Shown: piece after piece, positions 34,568 through 43,117 of the stretch
How the letters are laid out: each line of letters starts with the position of its first letter
How positions within the stretch are numbered: position 1 is the first letter of the stretch
From: an uncultured Prevotella sp.
GTDB lineage: Bacteria; Bacteroidota; Bacteroidia; Bacteroidales; Bacteroidaceae
Assembly: GCA_900550365.1 (NCBI GenBank)
Contig: URRR01000004.1
Location: 62,001 to 126,000 of the forward strand
Direction of reading: 5' to 3'
DNA length: 64,000 nt
The notes under the pieces: generated by a model
Told to the model about the DNA's origin: nothing
The model's database searches: none
Seen by the model: the letters and a program-made list of their open reading frames with translations, nothing else
Position numbers and translations under genes: made by a program

Positions 34568-35713
34568 TCAATTATTCTTTATCTGAGCGGTATGTGGCTT
34601 ACGGCAGGCAGCTGCCCCGCCGCAGCATGCCTCAATGTCCTTTACGAACACCGTGCGCGGGTCGTCATAGAACTTGACGAAGTCATCAGCCGACGGCTCA
34701 CCGGGGTACGGAGCGAAGTAATGTCCGGGCTTGTCGTGGGCGTTGCGCCACACGAGCACATAGCTTACGGGGTATTTTGATATTACGGGCAGCAGCGTCT
34801 GCGTCCACCATGTAGAGTCAGGTATTGACTCATATCCGGCCTCAGTCAGAGCCATGGCCACCCGCTTGGCCTTGCTGACCTCTGTAACGACGGCCATGAT
34901 GCGGTCGAGCGAGGCCATATAGTCAGCCTTCGTGCCATACTGATAAGCGTCAACGCCGATAAGGTCGACCACTCCGTCGGCCGGCCAGCGCTCAAGGAAC
35001 GCCGCCGCATCAGCCGGCTCTATGCCGGGTGAATAAGCCCAAAGAAGCTGGTCGGCGCCCTTTTCATGCAGGCGGTTGTAGGTCATCATCCACAGGGCTT
35101 TATACTCACCGGCCGTGCAGAGAGCCTGTCCCCACCAGAACCAGCTGCCTGTATGCTCGTGCCACGGGCGGAAAAGCACGGGCACCTTACGGCCGTCGGC
35201 CGTCTTTATAGAGTTCAGGAAATCAGCCACACGGTCAAGCCAGCCCATGAACTTGTCATGATTCACGCCGCCGGGCAGCACCGAGCGCACCACCGAAGAG
35301 TCTGACACGTCCCACGCGTTCTTGCCCGTGGCGGGATTGTTGGCATGCCAGCTCATCGTAACCATGCCTCCACGCTCATACTGAGCCACGGCCTCGCGCC
35401 TTATCCGGTCAAAGGGTACGCCGTCAAGATTAGCCTCGCGGCCCAGCTCTATGTCGCCGAGGTCGAACGACATCAGGGCTGGATAATCACCGCATACGCT
35501 CTTGACATCGCTGCGCCCCTCGTCGCCTGCCCAACCGATGCCGTACACAGGGTCGTCATGATGGCCGAACATAAACTTTCCTTCACGTGCCACGGTCTTA
35601 AGACAGTCGAGCATTGCCGAAGCCTCCCGTGTCCTGTCTGATTTCTGTGCATGCCCTACCGCCGGAGCGAGCAGGCATAGTCCTAATAACGCAGTTGCAA
35701 TTTTCAGGTTCAT
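34568..35713 (-). CDS. GH26 endo-beta-1,4-mannanase
   Basis: A 381-residue secreted mannanase with a signal peptide (cleaved near residue 22, GHAQKS). Catalytic barrel motifs: GKFMFGHHDDPVYG, the acid/base glutamate in FRPWHEHTGSWFWWG and the nucleophile glutamate in ALTEAGYES. GH26 enzymes of Bacteroidetes release mannobiose, the substrate of the local epimerase. First gene of the minus-strand operon reaching to GH3. Its promoter carries paired AraC-type half-sites. Confidence 0.93.
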   Translation of the reverse strand: MNLKIATALLGLCLLAPAVGHAQKSDRTREASAMLDCLKTVAREGKFMFGHHDDPVYGIGWAGDEGRSDVKSVCGDYPALMSFDLGDIELGREANLDGVPFDRIRREAVAQYERGGMVTMSWHANNPATGKNAWDVSDSSVVRSVLPGGVNHDKFMGWLDRVADFLNSIKTADGRKVPVLFRPWHEHTGSWFWWGQALCTAGEYKALWMMTYNRLHEKGADQLLWAYSPGIEPADAAAFLERWPADGVVDLIGVDAYQYGTKADYMASLDRIMAVVTEVSKAKRVAMALTEAGYESIPDSTWWTQTLLPVISKYPVSYVLVWRNAHDKPGHYFAPYPGEPSADDFVKFYDDPRTVFVKDIEACCGGAAACRKPHTAQIKNN

Positions 35714-35831
35714 AATAAATTGTCAGATATAAATGTTATTACCGTTCAGCGTGCCGCCAGCCAGCCGCACACCGGCCGGTCTGCACGATGTCAGCCGGCC
35801 AAGGTCAAGTTTTCTGCATGATTTCCGGTTG

Positions 35832-35887
35832 CAAAGATACATTCTTAAAAGCTTACCGACAAGTACAATTTTATCACATAATAATAC
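35832..35887 (-). promoter_or_regulatory. GH26 operon promoter with two AraC-type half-sites
   Basis: On the minus strand the -7 box is TATCTTTG (35839-35832). Half-sites AAAGTATT (GTATT from 35887) and ATTGTACT (GTACT from 35866) are 21 bp apart and begin 48 and 27 bp upstream of the -7 box, as in the GH5 and GH36 promoters. Confidence 0.62.
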
Positions 35888-36063
35888 TTTTCCGCATTTG
35901 CGGGCTTTTTATCTTTTTTTATTGCCGTCGGTCAGGGCTTTGTCCGTATGTCAGTATGTAAGCCGACAAGGCCTGAAGTCTTACATTATGACACAAGTAA
36001 AAACCTCGCCCGGAGCGGACATTCCGGAACGGCGGCAACGCAGAAAACGGTAACTTCCACCGC

Positions 36064-36225
36064 AAAAGGCCGTCAACGCGGGGCATGAAGACCGTCAATG
36101 GCCACCCTGTTGACGGTCTTTTACAGCTCAAAACACGGTTTACGGATGAGTAAACGGCCACCTTTCGTGTTGCCATTGACGGCCTTTCGCCCTTCAAAAG
36201 GCCGTCTTTCGCATAACGGAAGGCC
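36064..36225. repeat. 22-nt phased palindromic repeat cluster 5 (longest, decayed)
   Basis: At least five recognisable cores: AAAAGGCCGTC (36064), TTGACGGTCTTTT (36110), AAACGGCCACCTTT (36152), TTGACGGCCTTT (36176) and AAAAGGCCGTCTTT (36196). Several have TTGACGG in place of AAAGACGG. It lies between the GH26 promoter and the 3' end of the AraC gene. Confidence 0.75.
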
Positions 36226-36424
36226 GCAATATATTGCACATTCAGGCACCAAACGAAGTAAAAGCACTGGCAGTCAACACCTTACAACTGCACACGAAAA
36301 ACTGCGATATTCCGGCCAAAAGAGCGCGTCAGCCGGAATATCGCAGTATAGAAGCGTCAACGGAAATCAGCATGCAGCCAGAAACGGCATTATGGCAGCA
36401 ATCTGACAGCATGGCCGGAGAGCG

Positions 36425-37318
36425 TCAGATAATGATTTTCTTCTTGAAATATGTCTCACGGAACTCCGTAGGCGAGCATTTCTTCTTACGCTTGAAGATG
36501 CGGTTGAAGTTGGAAAGGTTATTGAAACCGCAGTCATAACATATCTCAGCTACCGACATTGTGGTGTCAACAAGCATGCGGGCGGCATGGCCGAGGCGTA
36601 TGTCTATGATATAGTCTGACAGCTTCTTACCCGTGCGCTGCTTGAAGAAACGGCTGAAGGCGGCGGGCGACATGCCGGCCATCTCGGCAAGCTTGCCCAG
36701 ATGAACCTCTTCGCGGTAGTGCTGGTTGATGTATTCCTGTATCTTCAGCACACGCCGGCTGTTGGCCTGTACACTGACCTTGGCGAACGAAGACGAGGAC
36801 AGCATGCGGGCCTCATCGGTGAAGAACGACAGCTCGTAGAGCAGCGTAAGAAACTGGGTGACGGCATAAAAGCCTTTCGACTCAGGCAGAGTGTCGAGCA
36901 GGAAGTATATTTTCATGATAGCCTGAATGGGGAAGCAAAGGCCGTTATGCGCCTTGTCGAGCATCGTACGTACACGGTCAAACTGGTTGGTGAGCACAAG
37001 ACTGTCAAAAAAATGGGGCGAGAACTGTATCGTTATCTCCCGTATGTCAGGCGACTTGCATTCGCCCTGCTCCCACACATGCTCAAGGTCGGGCGTGGTT
37101 ATGAGCACAAGGTCATACTCGCCTACCGGCTCCACCGAGTCGCCTACTATGCGCTGAAGCCCCGAGCCGTGCTCTATGAAGTTAAGCTCGTACTCGGCAT
37201 GGCAGTGTATGGGGTATGTAAATTCGGTCTTGTGGCGGTCAACGATATAGAAACAGTCTTTTTCTGACAGCGGCGTTATCTCTCTAAGGATATGTTGTTC
37301 AGCGGTATTTTTGTTCAT
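36425..37318 (-). CDS. AraC-family regulator of the mannan locus
   Basis: A 297-residue regulator. The N-terminal cupin-like sensing domain (about 15-160, TYPIHCHAEYELNFIEHG) is joined to two helix-turn-helix motifs (about 195-292, VHLGKLAEMAGMSPAAFSRF and SVAEICYDCGFNNLSNFNRI) ending in KKKCSPTEFR. It is divergent from GH36 and flanked by the GH26 operon, so it most likely senses a mannan-derived sugar and activates the three promoters with GTAYC half-sites. A -7 box (TATCTTTG, minus strand 37364-37357) lies 39 bp upstream. Confidence 0.88.
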   Translation of the reverse strand: MNKNTAEQHILREITPLSEKDCFYIVDRHKTEFTYPIHCHAEYELNFIEHGSGLQRIVGDSVEPVGEYDLVLITTPDLEHVWEQGECKSPDIREITIQFSPHFFDSLVLTNQFDRVRTMLDKAHNGLCFPIQAIMKIYFLLDTLPESKGFYAVTQFLTLLYELSFFTDEARMLSSSSFAKVSVQANSRRVLKIQEYINQHYREEVHLGKLAEMAGMSPAAFSRFFKQRTGKKLSDYIIDIRLGHAARMLVDTTMSVAEICYDCGFNNLSNFNRIFKRKKKCSPTEFRETYFKKKIII

Positions 37319-37356
37319 AATATAATAAGGTTATAAATTAAGATAATATCATAATA

Positions 37357-37364
37357 CAAAGATA
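37357..37364 (-). promoter_or_regulatory. -7 box of the mannan-locus AraC gene
   Basis: TATCTTTG on the minus strand, 39 bp before the AraC start codon, in the region shared with the divergent GH36 promoter. Confidence 0.5.
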
Positions 37365-37485
37365 ACGGTATTTTTTCAACCGGCGTTATCTTTTCTGATA
37401 AAAAACGTAAAATATCTGTCACGACACCACCGGCGGCCACCGTAACAGCGCATAATCACCCGTCTGACCGCATTATGCAAGAAAT

Positions 37486-37541
37486 GTACCATTATCAGGC
37501 AAAATAGTACCGCTGATTATGCCATATATTGCTTAACTTTG
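37486..37541 (+). promoter_or_regulatory. GH36 promoter with two AraC-type half-sites
   Basis: -7 box TAACTTTG (37534-37541) and half-sites AATGTACC (GTACC at 37486) and ATAGTACC (GTACC at 37507), 21 bp apart, at -48 and -27 from the -7 box. Best-conserved copy of the motif. Confidence 0.65.
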
Positions 37542-37578
37542 CAACCGGAAAGAATAATCTGAAAACTATAAGACTAAC

Positions 37579-39783
37579 ATGAACAGCAAAAGAATCATCT
37601 GTATGCTTGCCGGCGCAATGGCACTCGGCGGCAGCGCAATGGCCGAGCAGGTGACAGTGTCGACACCCTCGACGGCACTGGTACTCGACGCCACGGAGGG
37701 CGAAGAACTGAAACAACTGTATTACGGCGACAGGCTATCGGCAGCCGACCTGGCCGCACTGAACGACGCCGGCGGTAACCGGTACGCCGCATATCCCGTG
37801 TACGGAACGATATGCCAGGGCGAGACCGCACTGGCCGTGAAGCATGCTGACGGCAACATGTCTCTGGAAATGGCCGTTGAGAAGGTTACCACAACAACTG
37901 AAGGCAACGCCACGATAACACGTGTGAGCATGAAGGACAAGGTGTATCCCTTCTACGTTGACGTGTGCTACAAGACTTATAAAGACGCTGACGTCATAGA
38001 GACATGGACTGAGATACGTCACGACGAGAAGGGTACGGTAGTGCTTAACCAGTTTGCCTCGGGCTATCTGCCCATACGCCGCGGCACGGTATGGCTCTCT
38101 TCGCTCTACGGAGCATGGGCCAACGAGGCACAGGTGGCACAGGAACCGCTCGAGCCGGGCATGAAGGTGATAAAGAATAAGGACGGCATACGCAACTCTC
38201 ACACGGCTCACGCCGAAGTGATGTTCTCTCTTGACGGCCGCCCTCAGGAGAACACGGGAGCCACGATAGGCGCGGCCTTGTGTTACGGAGGCAACTATAA
38301 GCTGCGCATCGACACTGACGAGAGTGAGTATCACCACTTCTTCGCCGGCATTAACGAGGAAAACTCGATGTATAATCTGCAGCGCGGCGAGGTGTTCGCG
38401 ACGCCGGCTCTCGCACTGACTTACAGTCGCGAAGGCCTCAGCGGAGCCAGCCGTAACTTCCACCGGTGGGGACGTAAGTACCGCCTGATGCACGGCGACA
38501 AGGAGCGCATGATACTGCTTAACAGCTGGGAGGGCGTCTACTTCAACATCAACCAGGAGGGCATGGACCAGATGATGGCCGACATCGCCTCAATGGGCGG
38601 CGAGCTTTTCGTCATGGACGACGGCTGGTTCGGCGGCAAGTATCAGCGTAACAGTGACAATTCGTCGCTCGGCGACTGGACCGTTGACCGCCGCAAGCTG
38701 CCCGAAGGAATAGAAGGTCTGCTGAGAGACGCCAAGAAGAACGGCGTGAAATTCGGCATATGGATAGAACCGGAGGCCACCAACACGACGAGCGAACTGT
38801 ACGAGAAGCATCCCGAATGGATTGTGAACGCACCGAAACGCGAGCCTGCAACAGGCCGCGGAGGCACTCAACTGATGCTTGATCTGGGCAATCCCGATGT
38901 GCAGGACTTCGTGTTCGGCATCATAGACAACCTTATGACTAAGTATCCTGAGATAGCTTACATCAAGTGGGACGCCAACATGGGCATACAGAGCGCCGGC
39001 TCTACATATCTTACGAAGGACAACCAGAGCCACCTGTACATCAACTATCACCGCGGATTCGAGAGTGTCTGCCAGCGTATCAGGGCAAAATATCCTGACC
39101 TGATAATACAGGCCTGCGCCAGCGGAGGCGCCCGCGCCAACTGGGGTGTGCTGCCTTACTTTGACGAGTTCTGGGTGAGCGACAACACCGACGCCCTGCA
39201 ACGCATCTACATGCAGTGGGGCACATCATACTTCTTCCCGGCTATCGCCATGGCATCGCACATCAGCTCGAAGCCTAACCACCAGACATTCCGCACCACT
39301 CCGATAAAATACCGCATCGACGTGGCCATGAGCGGACGCCTCGGAATGGAGATACAGCCTAAGAATATGACCGAAGAGGAGAAGGCTCTGTGCAAGAAGG
39401 CCATTGCCGAATATAAGGAGATAAGGCCCGTTGTGCAGTTCGGCGACATCTACCGCCTTATCTCTCCTTACGACAAACTGGGGGTAGCGTCACTGATGTA
39501 CACGTCTGAGGACAAGAACAAGGCCGTGTTCTACTGGTGGAAGACCGAGACTTTCGTCAACCAGCACCTGCCACGCGTAAAGATGGCCGGCCTCGACCGC
39601 TCGAAAACTTACCGCGTGCACGAGCTTGACCGCATAGACAACAATCCGCTGAAATTCGAGGGCAAGACGTTCACAGGCGCCTTCCTGATGGACACCGGAC
39701 TGGAAATCCCCTACACTCACGACGTTGACTACAACAAGCTGAACGACTACGCCAGCCGCGTGCTGTACCTTGAGGCCATGTAA
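37579..39783 (+). CDS. GH36 alpha-galactosidase
   Basis: A 734-residue secreted enzyme with a signal peptide (about 1-22, ending AMAEQ). It has an N-terminal beta-supersandwich, then a TIM barrel with FVMDDGWFGG, the nucleophile aspartate in YIKWDANMG and the acid/base aspartate in WVSDNTDALQR, and a C-terminal beta domain. It removes alpha-1,6-galactose side chains of galactomannan. It is transcribed alone, divergent from the AraC gene, and ends at a strong terminator. Confidence 0.94.
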   Translation: MNSKRIICMLAGAMALGGSAMAEQVTVSTPSTALVLDATEGEELKQLYYGDRLSAADLAALNDAGGNRYAAYPVYGTICQGETALAVKHADGNMSLEMAVEKVTTTTEGNATITRVSMKDKVYPFYVDVCYKTYKDADVIETWTEIRHDEKGTVVLNQFASGYLPIRRGTVWLSSLYGAWANEAQVAQEPLEPGMKVIKNKDGIRNSHTAHAEVMFSLDGRPQENTGATIGAALCYGGNYKLRIDTDESEYHHFFAGINEENSMYNLQRGEVFATPALALTYSREGLSGASRNFHRWGRKYRLMHGDKERMILLNSWEGVYFNINQEGMDQMMADIASMGGELFVMDDGWFGGKYQRNSDNSSLGDWTVDRRKLPEGIEGLLRDAKKNGVKFGIWIEPEATNTTSELYEKHPEWIVNAPKREPATGRGGTQLMLDLGNPDVQDFVFGIIDNLMTKYPEIAYIKWDANMGIQSAGSTYLTKDNQSHLYINYHRGFESVCQRIRAKYPDLIIQACASGGARANWGVLPYFDEFWVSDNTDALQRIYMQWGTSYFFPAIAMASHISSKPNHQTFRTTPIKYRIDVAMSGRLGMEIQPKNMTEEEKALCKKAIAEYKEIRPVVQFGDIYRLISPYDKLGVASLMYTSEDKNKAVFYWWKTETFVNQHLPRVKMAGLDRSKTYRVHELDRIDNNPLKFEGKTFTGAFLMDTGLEIPYTHDVDYNKLNDYASRVLYLEAM

Positions 39784-39815
39784 ACGAATCTTACATAAAC
39801 ACAAAACATTCAACA

Positions 39816-39850
39816 CCCCGCAAGACATCCGGCAAATATGTCTTGCGGGG
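39816..39850 (+). terminator. rho-independent terminator after GH36
   Basis: CCCCGCAAGACAT (39816-39828) and ATGTCTTGCGGGG (39838-39850) form a perfect 13-bp stem with a 9-nt loop. It marks the right edge of the mannan locus. Confidence 0.82.
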
Positions 39851-39912
39851 TTAACATTGTTATGAGATAAACGCACCTGAGTCCGGTGCGAAATCTCTTG
39901 TTTAAAGACAAT

Positions 39913-39978
39913 CAGTGAAACCGTTACAAATCTCCGTGAAATCGTTACGTGCTTTCACGTTCTATATGATTATTTTTG
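39913..39978 (+). promoter_or_regulatory. promoter and direct-repeat operator of the DUF6282/aldo-keto reductase genes
   Basis: CAGTGAAACCGTTAC (39913) and CCGTGAAATCGTTAC (39934) are direct repeats 21 bp apart, 58 and 37 bp before the -7 box TATTTTTG (39971-39978). Paired sites of this spacing suit an AraC-family activator. Confidence 0.65.
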
Positions 39979-40000
39979 CGTTCGAACAAGAAGTGATGTC

Positions 40001-41002
40001 ATGAATAAGAACGGAAAAATAAACAGAAGGGATTTTATAAAGACTTCCGTTGCAACGGGAGGGGCATTTCTCGTTTCAACGGCAATTCCGGGACAGGCCA
40101 AAAATCTATATCAACAGCAGGAGGACAGCCGCTTTATTGACAACGGACTGCTGAAAGGAGTGTGCGACATTCATTTACATTGCCGCCCTGACTCTCGGGA
40201 ACGTTCGGTAGATGAATACGGCTTTACGCGTGATGCTATGGCTGCGGGATACCGTGCGATAATGTTCAAGTCTAATGATTTCAGTTGCCATGACCGTGCA
40301 TATATCATTCGCCAGGCATTGCCGGGTGCGGAATGTTTCGGAAGTTTCTGCATGAACCGCGTACACGGAGACAAGGTAAATCCGTTTGCCGCAAGGAAAG
40401 CGGTTGAGACAAGCGGTGGCCTGTGCCGTTGCATTTGGATGCCGACACTGGATGCCGATTTCCAATATAGGAGCGAAGGGCGCAATGAGAAAGGCATTCC
40501 CGTATTGGATAGCGACGGAAAGGTTTTGCCTGAAGTAATAAAGGTAATGGAGATATGTGCCGAAGCTGACATTATATTTGCTACGGGGCATTCTTCACCG
40601 GATGAAAGCATCACACTGGTCCGCAAAGCACATGAAGTCGGTGTAAAACGTATTGTCGTCACTCATGCCAATTCGTACATATGGACAATGACTGCAGATC
40701 AAATCAAAAAATGTATTGACCTCGGTGCATACATAGAATATTGTTATCTGCCTTGTCTTTGGGGAGAAGGAACCAAGATGCCGCAATATGAGCGCCAAAG
40801 CATAGACACATTTACATCATTCGTCCGCATTGACCCTGCACGGAGTTTCATTTCTACAGATTTAGGACAGGCTGTAATGCCACATCCTATCGAGGGCATG
40901 AAAGACTGCATCGTGAAACTGCAGGCAGCAGGCATCTCTCAAAGAGACATTGACTTACTGGTGCGGAGTAATCCGGCCTGGCTTATAGGTTTAGATAAAT
41001 AA
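40001..41002 (+). CDS. Tat-exported DUF6282 amidohydrolase-like protein
   Basis: A 333-residue product. The twin-arginine signal NRRDFIKTSVATGGAFLV (about 8-25) directs folded export. The mature part looks like a metal-dependent TIM-barrel hydrolase of the DUF6282 group: CDIHLHCRPDSRERSVDEYG, ATGHSSPDES, VVTHAN and ISTDLGQ supply the usual histidine and aspartate ligands. Substrate unknown. The next gene, also with a Tat signal, starts 6 bp later, so they form one operon. Confidence 0.8.
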   Translation: MNKNGKINRRDFIKTSVATGGAFLVSTAIPGQAKNLYQQQEDSRFIDNGLLKGVCDIHLHCRPDSRERSVDEYGFTRDAMAAGYRAIMFKSNDFSCHDRAYIIRQALPGAECFGSFCMNRVHGDKVNPFAARKAVETSGGLCRCIWMPTLDADFQYRSEGRNEKGIPVLDSDGKVLPEVIKVMEICAEADIIFATGHSSPDESITLVRKAHEVGVKRIVVTHANSYIWTMTADQIKKCIDLGAYIEYCYLPCLWGEGTKMPQYERQSIDTFTSFVRIDPARSFISTDLGQAVMPHPIEGMKDCIVKLQAAGISQRDIDLLVRSNPAWLIGLDK

Positions 41003-41008
41003 AAATAT

Positions 41009-42298
41009 ATGGACAGACGTGACTTTATCAAGAGCGGGCTGCTTGCCGCCACAGTAGGAGCAATGGCCGGCCCGAAAGCTATTGCGAAGGAAGCTGAGAA
41101 ACAAGCGGTGAAAGAACAATTATCGAAAGACATCCTCAATTATAATCCGCAGATGCAATACCGACCCATGGAACGCACGGGAGTGAATGTGTCGGCATTG
41201 GGATTCGGCATGTTGCGCCTGCCGATGAAAAACGGGCACGTGGACTTCGACCAGACCACACCTATGGTACACCGTGCCATTGAAGGAGGCGTAAACTACA
41301 TTGACACGGGACGTGTATATATGGGTGGCGAAAGCGAACAGGCTGTAGGGAAAGCTCTTGCCGGAGGCTGGCGCGACCGTGTGTATGTCACGTCTAAGAT
41401 GCCGTGGTGGGAAATGCAAAGCGCTGACGACTTCGAGAAGTTCTTTGACCGGTCACGCCGCGCCATCGGCACAGACGTGATAGACTTCTACCACATCCAC
41501 ATGATTATGCACCGGGCGTGGAAAGACTATGTACTGCCGTACAGGCTCATTGAAAAGATGGAGAATCTGAAGGCACAAGGCAAGATACGCTTTATGGGAT
41601 TTTCGTTCCATGACAGCCTGCAACTGTTCAAGAAGGTGGTGGAATTTACGCCGGCATGGGACTTCTGTCTGATTCAGCACAACTATCTGGATTATGAATA
41701 CGAGGCAGGCGTACTCGGACCGAAGTATGCCGCGGCCAACGGTATGGGGCTGGCAGTGATGAAGCCCGTACGCACCGGATTTCTTGCCAACCTGCCGCAG
41801 ACGATGCGCGAGGCACTTGCCTCTACCGGCATTCATAAGCCCGATGCTGAATGGGCATTGGATTATCTGTGGGACATACCAGAAGTTAGCGTGGCAGTCA
41901 GCGGCATGGGCAGCATGGCGGATGTTGAAGCCAACCTGAAGTATGCCGCCAAAGCCCGTCCGAATATGCTTACCCCTGCTGAGCGTGAGGCCTTGGGCGC
42001 GGCCATATACGCTTACCGCCATGCACCTGGACACATTGACTGCACTGGCTGCTACCAGTGCATACCCTGTCCGCACAACGTCGCCATCGGCTACATCTTT
42101 GCCTATGTGTACAACAACTACATCCTGCACAAGAACAAACAGCGGGCTTGGGCCGATTACACCGTATCGATGTCGCCCGTCCAGCGTGGCGACCCCGCGT
42201 CGTCGTGCGTAGGTTGCGGAGAGTGCCTTGCCAAGTGCCCGCAGCATCTGGACATACCGAATCTGCTGGCAAAAGTGAAGGAAACTATGGGTAAATGA
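41009..42298 (+). CDS. Tat-exported aldo/keto reductase with ferredoxin-type Fe-S domain
   Basis: A 429-residue protein. Tat signal MDRRDFIKSGLLAATVGAMA, an aldo/keto reductase barrel (about 45-330; LGFGMLRLPM, YIDTGRVYMGG, the catalytic tyrosine within that segment, and KPVRTG), then a cysteine-rich end with CTGCYQCIPCPHNV and CVGCGECLAKCPQHL able to bind two 4Fe-4S clusters. Such fused enzymes are frequent in anaerobes; the electron donor is unknown. Second gene of the operon with the DUF6282 protein. Confidence 0.88.
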   Translation: MDRRDFIKSGLLAATVGAMAGPKAIAKEAEKQAVKEQLSKDILNYNPQMQYRPMERTGVNVSALGFGMLRLPMKNGHVDFDQTTPMVHRAIEGGVNYIDTGRVYMGGESEQAVGKALAGGWRDRVYVTSKMPWWEMQSADDFEKFFDRSRRAIGTDVIDFYHIHMIMHRAWKDYVLPYRLIEKMENLKAQGKIRFMGFSFHDSLQLFKKVVEFTPAWDFCLIQHNYLDYEYEAGVLGPKYAAANGMGLAVMKPVRTGFLANLPQTMREALASTGIHKPDAEWALDYLWDIPEVSVAVSGMGSMADVEANLKYAAKARPNMLTPAEREALGAAIYAYRHAPGHIDCTGCYQCIPCPHNVAIGYIFAYVYNNYILHKNKQRAWADYTVSMSPVQRGDPASSCVGCGECLAKCPQHLDIPNLLAKVKETMGK

Positions 42299-42304
42299 CA
42301 CATT

Positions 42305-42370
42305 CAGTAAAATTGTTACAAATACAGAGAATCCGGCTATACCGCCAAACGTCAAGTCACCGTATCTTTG
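42305..42370 (+). promoter_or_regulatory. promoter of the flavodoxin lipoprotein gene with operator-like site
   Basis: -7 box TATCTTTG (42363-42370). CAGTAAAATTGTTAC at 42305 matches the upstream half-site of the 39913 operator in 12 of 15 bases and lies at the same distance, 58 bp, from the -7 box. The second half-site is poorly conserved. Confidence 0.55.
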
Positions 42371-42408
42371 CGGCATCAGAATAATCAATAAACAAAAGGA
42401 AAAGAAGT

Positions 42409-43089
42409 ATGAAAAAGTTATTTTTAATTCCATGGATGTTGCTGGCAATCCTTGTTTCCATAACTGCGTGCAGTGAAGACGAGCCGCTGGCTGACGGACA
42501 GGAACAGACCGTGCCAGGAGGAAATGAGGAAGGCGGAAGCGATGAAGGTAATGACGAAAACGAGCCGGGCGGCAATGAAGACGGGGCCGATGGCCGTTAC
42601 CTCGTTGTCTATTGTTCACGTACAGGCAACACGGAACGCATGGCACAGACCATCTGGTCTACTTTGAATTGTGACATGATAGCCGTAGAACCGGAAACTC
42701 CTTACGATGAAGATTACAACGCGATGCTTGACCGTGCACAGGCCGAGCTGGACGCAATCGGGCAAGGCAATTATCCGGCAATCACCACCTCTGTGGAAAG
42801 CCTTGAAGATTATGACATCGTGTTTGTGGGTTATCCGATATGGTTCGGCCATATGGCTACACCAATGCAGACTTTCCTTCACAGTCATGCAAGCCTGCTG
42901 TCAGGAAAGCGGATTGCCTTATTCGCAAGCAGCGGAAGCAGCGGAATAAGCACATCTGAACGGGATGCGGCCTCGCTTGTACCCGATGCCGTGTTCGAAG
43001 AATCCCTGTTGCTTACGTCCGGCACATTAAGTAATATGGGTACACGTATTCCTGCATGGCTGGAACAGCTCGGCATAACACACGATTAA
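42409..43089 (+). CDS. flavodoxin-domain lipoprotein
   Basis: A 226-residue product with a lipoprotein signal (lipobox SITAC, cysteine near 23), an acidic low-complexity glycine/glutamate linker (about 25-60), and a flavodoxin domain: VVYCSRTGNTERMA forms the FMN phosphate loop, and DIVFVGYPIWFGHM follows. A membrane-tethered flavodoxin could pass electrons to the Tat-exported reductase upstream; that is inference. Confidence 0.85.
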   Translation: MKKLFLIPWMLLAILVSITACSEDEPLADGQEQTVPGGNEEGGSDEGNDENEPGGNEDGADGRYLVVYCSRTGNTERMAQTIWSTLNCDMIAVEPETPYDEDYNAMLDRAQAELDAIGQGNYPAITTSVESLEDYDIVFVGYPIWFGHMATPMQTFLHSHASLLSGKRIALFASSGSSGISTSERDAASLVPDAVFEESLLLTSGTLSNMGTRIPAWLEQLGITHD

Positions 43090-43117
43090 CGAGAATAAGA
43101 AATAGCGGATAGAGATA

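Noticed and set aside
33727..34677. 316-codon plus-strand open frame opposite GH130 and GH26
   Set aside because: Antisense shadow of GH130, whose catalytic motifs are clear on the minus strand.
40001..41002. Assignment of the DUF6282 protein as a specific dihydroorotase or urease-type enzyme
   Set aside because: Metal-binding residues are suggestive but the substrate-defining motifs of those families are not visible.
41453..42646. 397-codon minus-strand open frame over the Fe-S aldo/keto reductase gene
   Set aside because: Shadow of the AKR gene: no recognisable domain, and it crosses the promoter and start of the flavodoxin gene.
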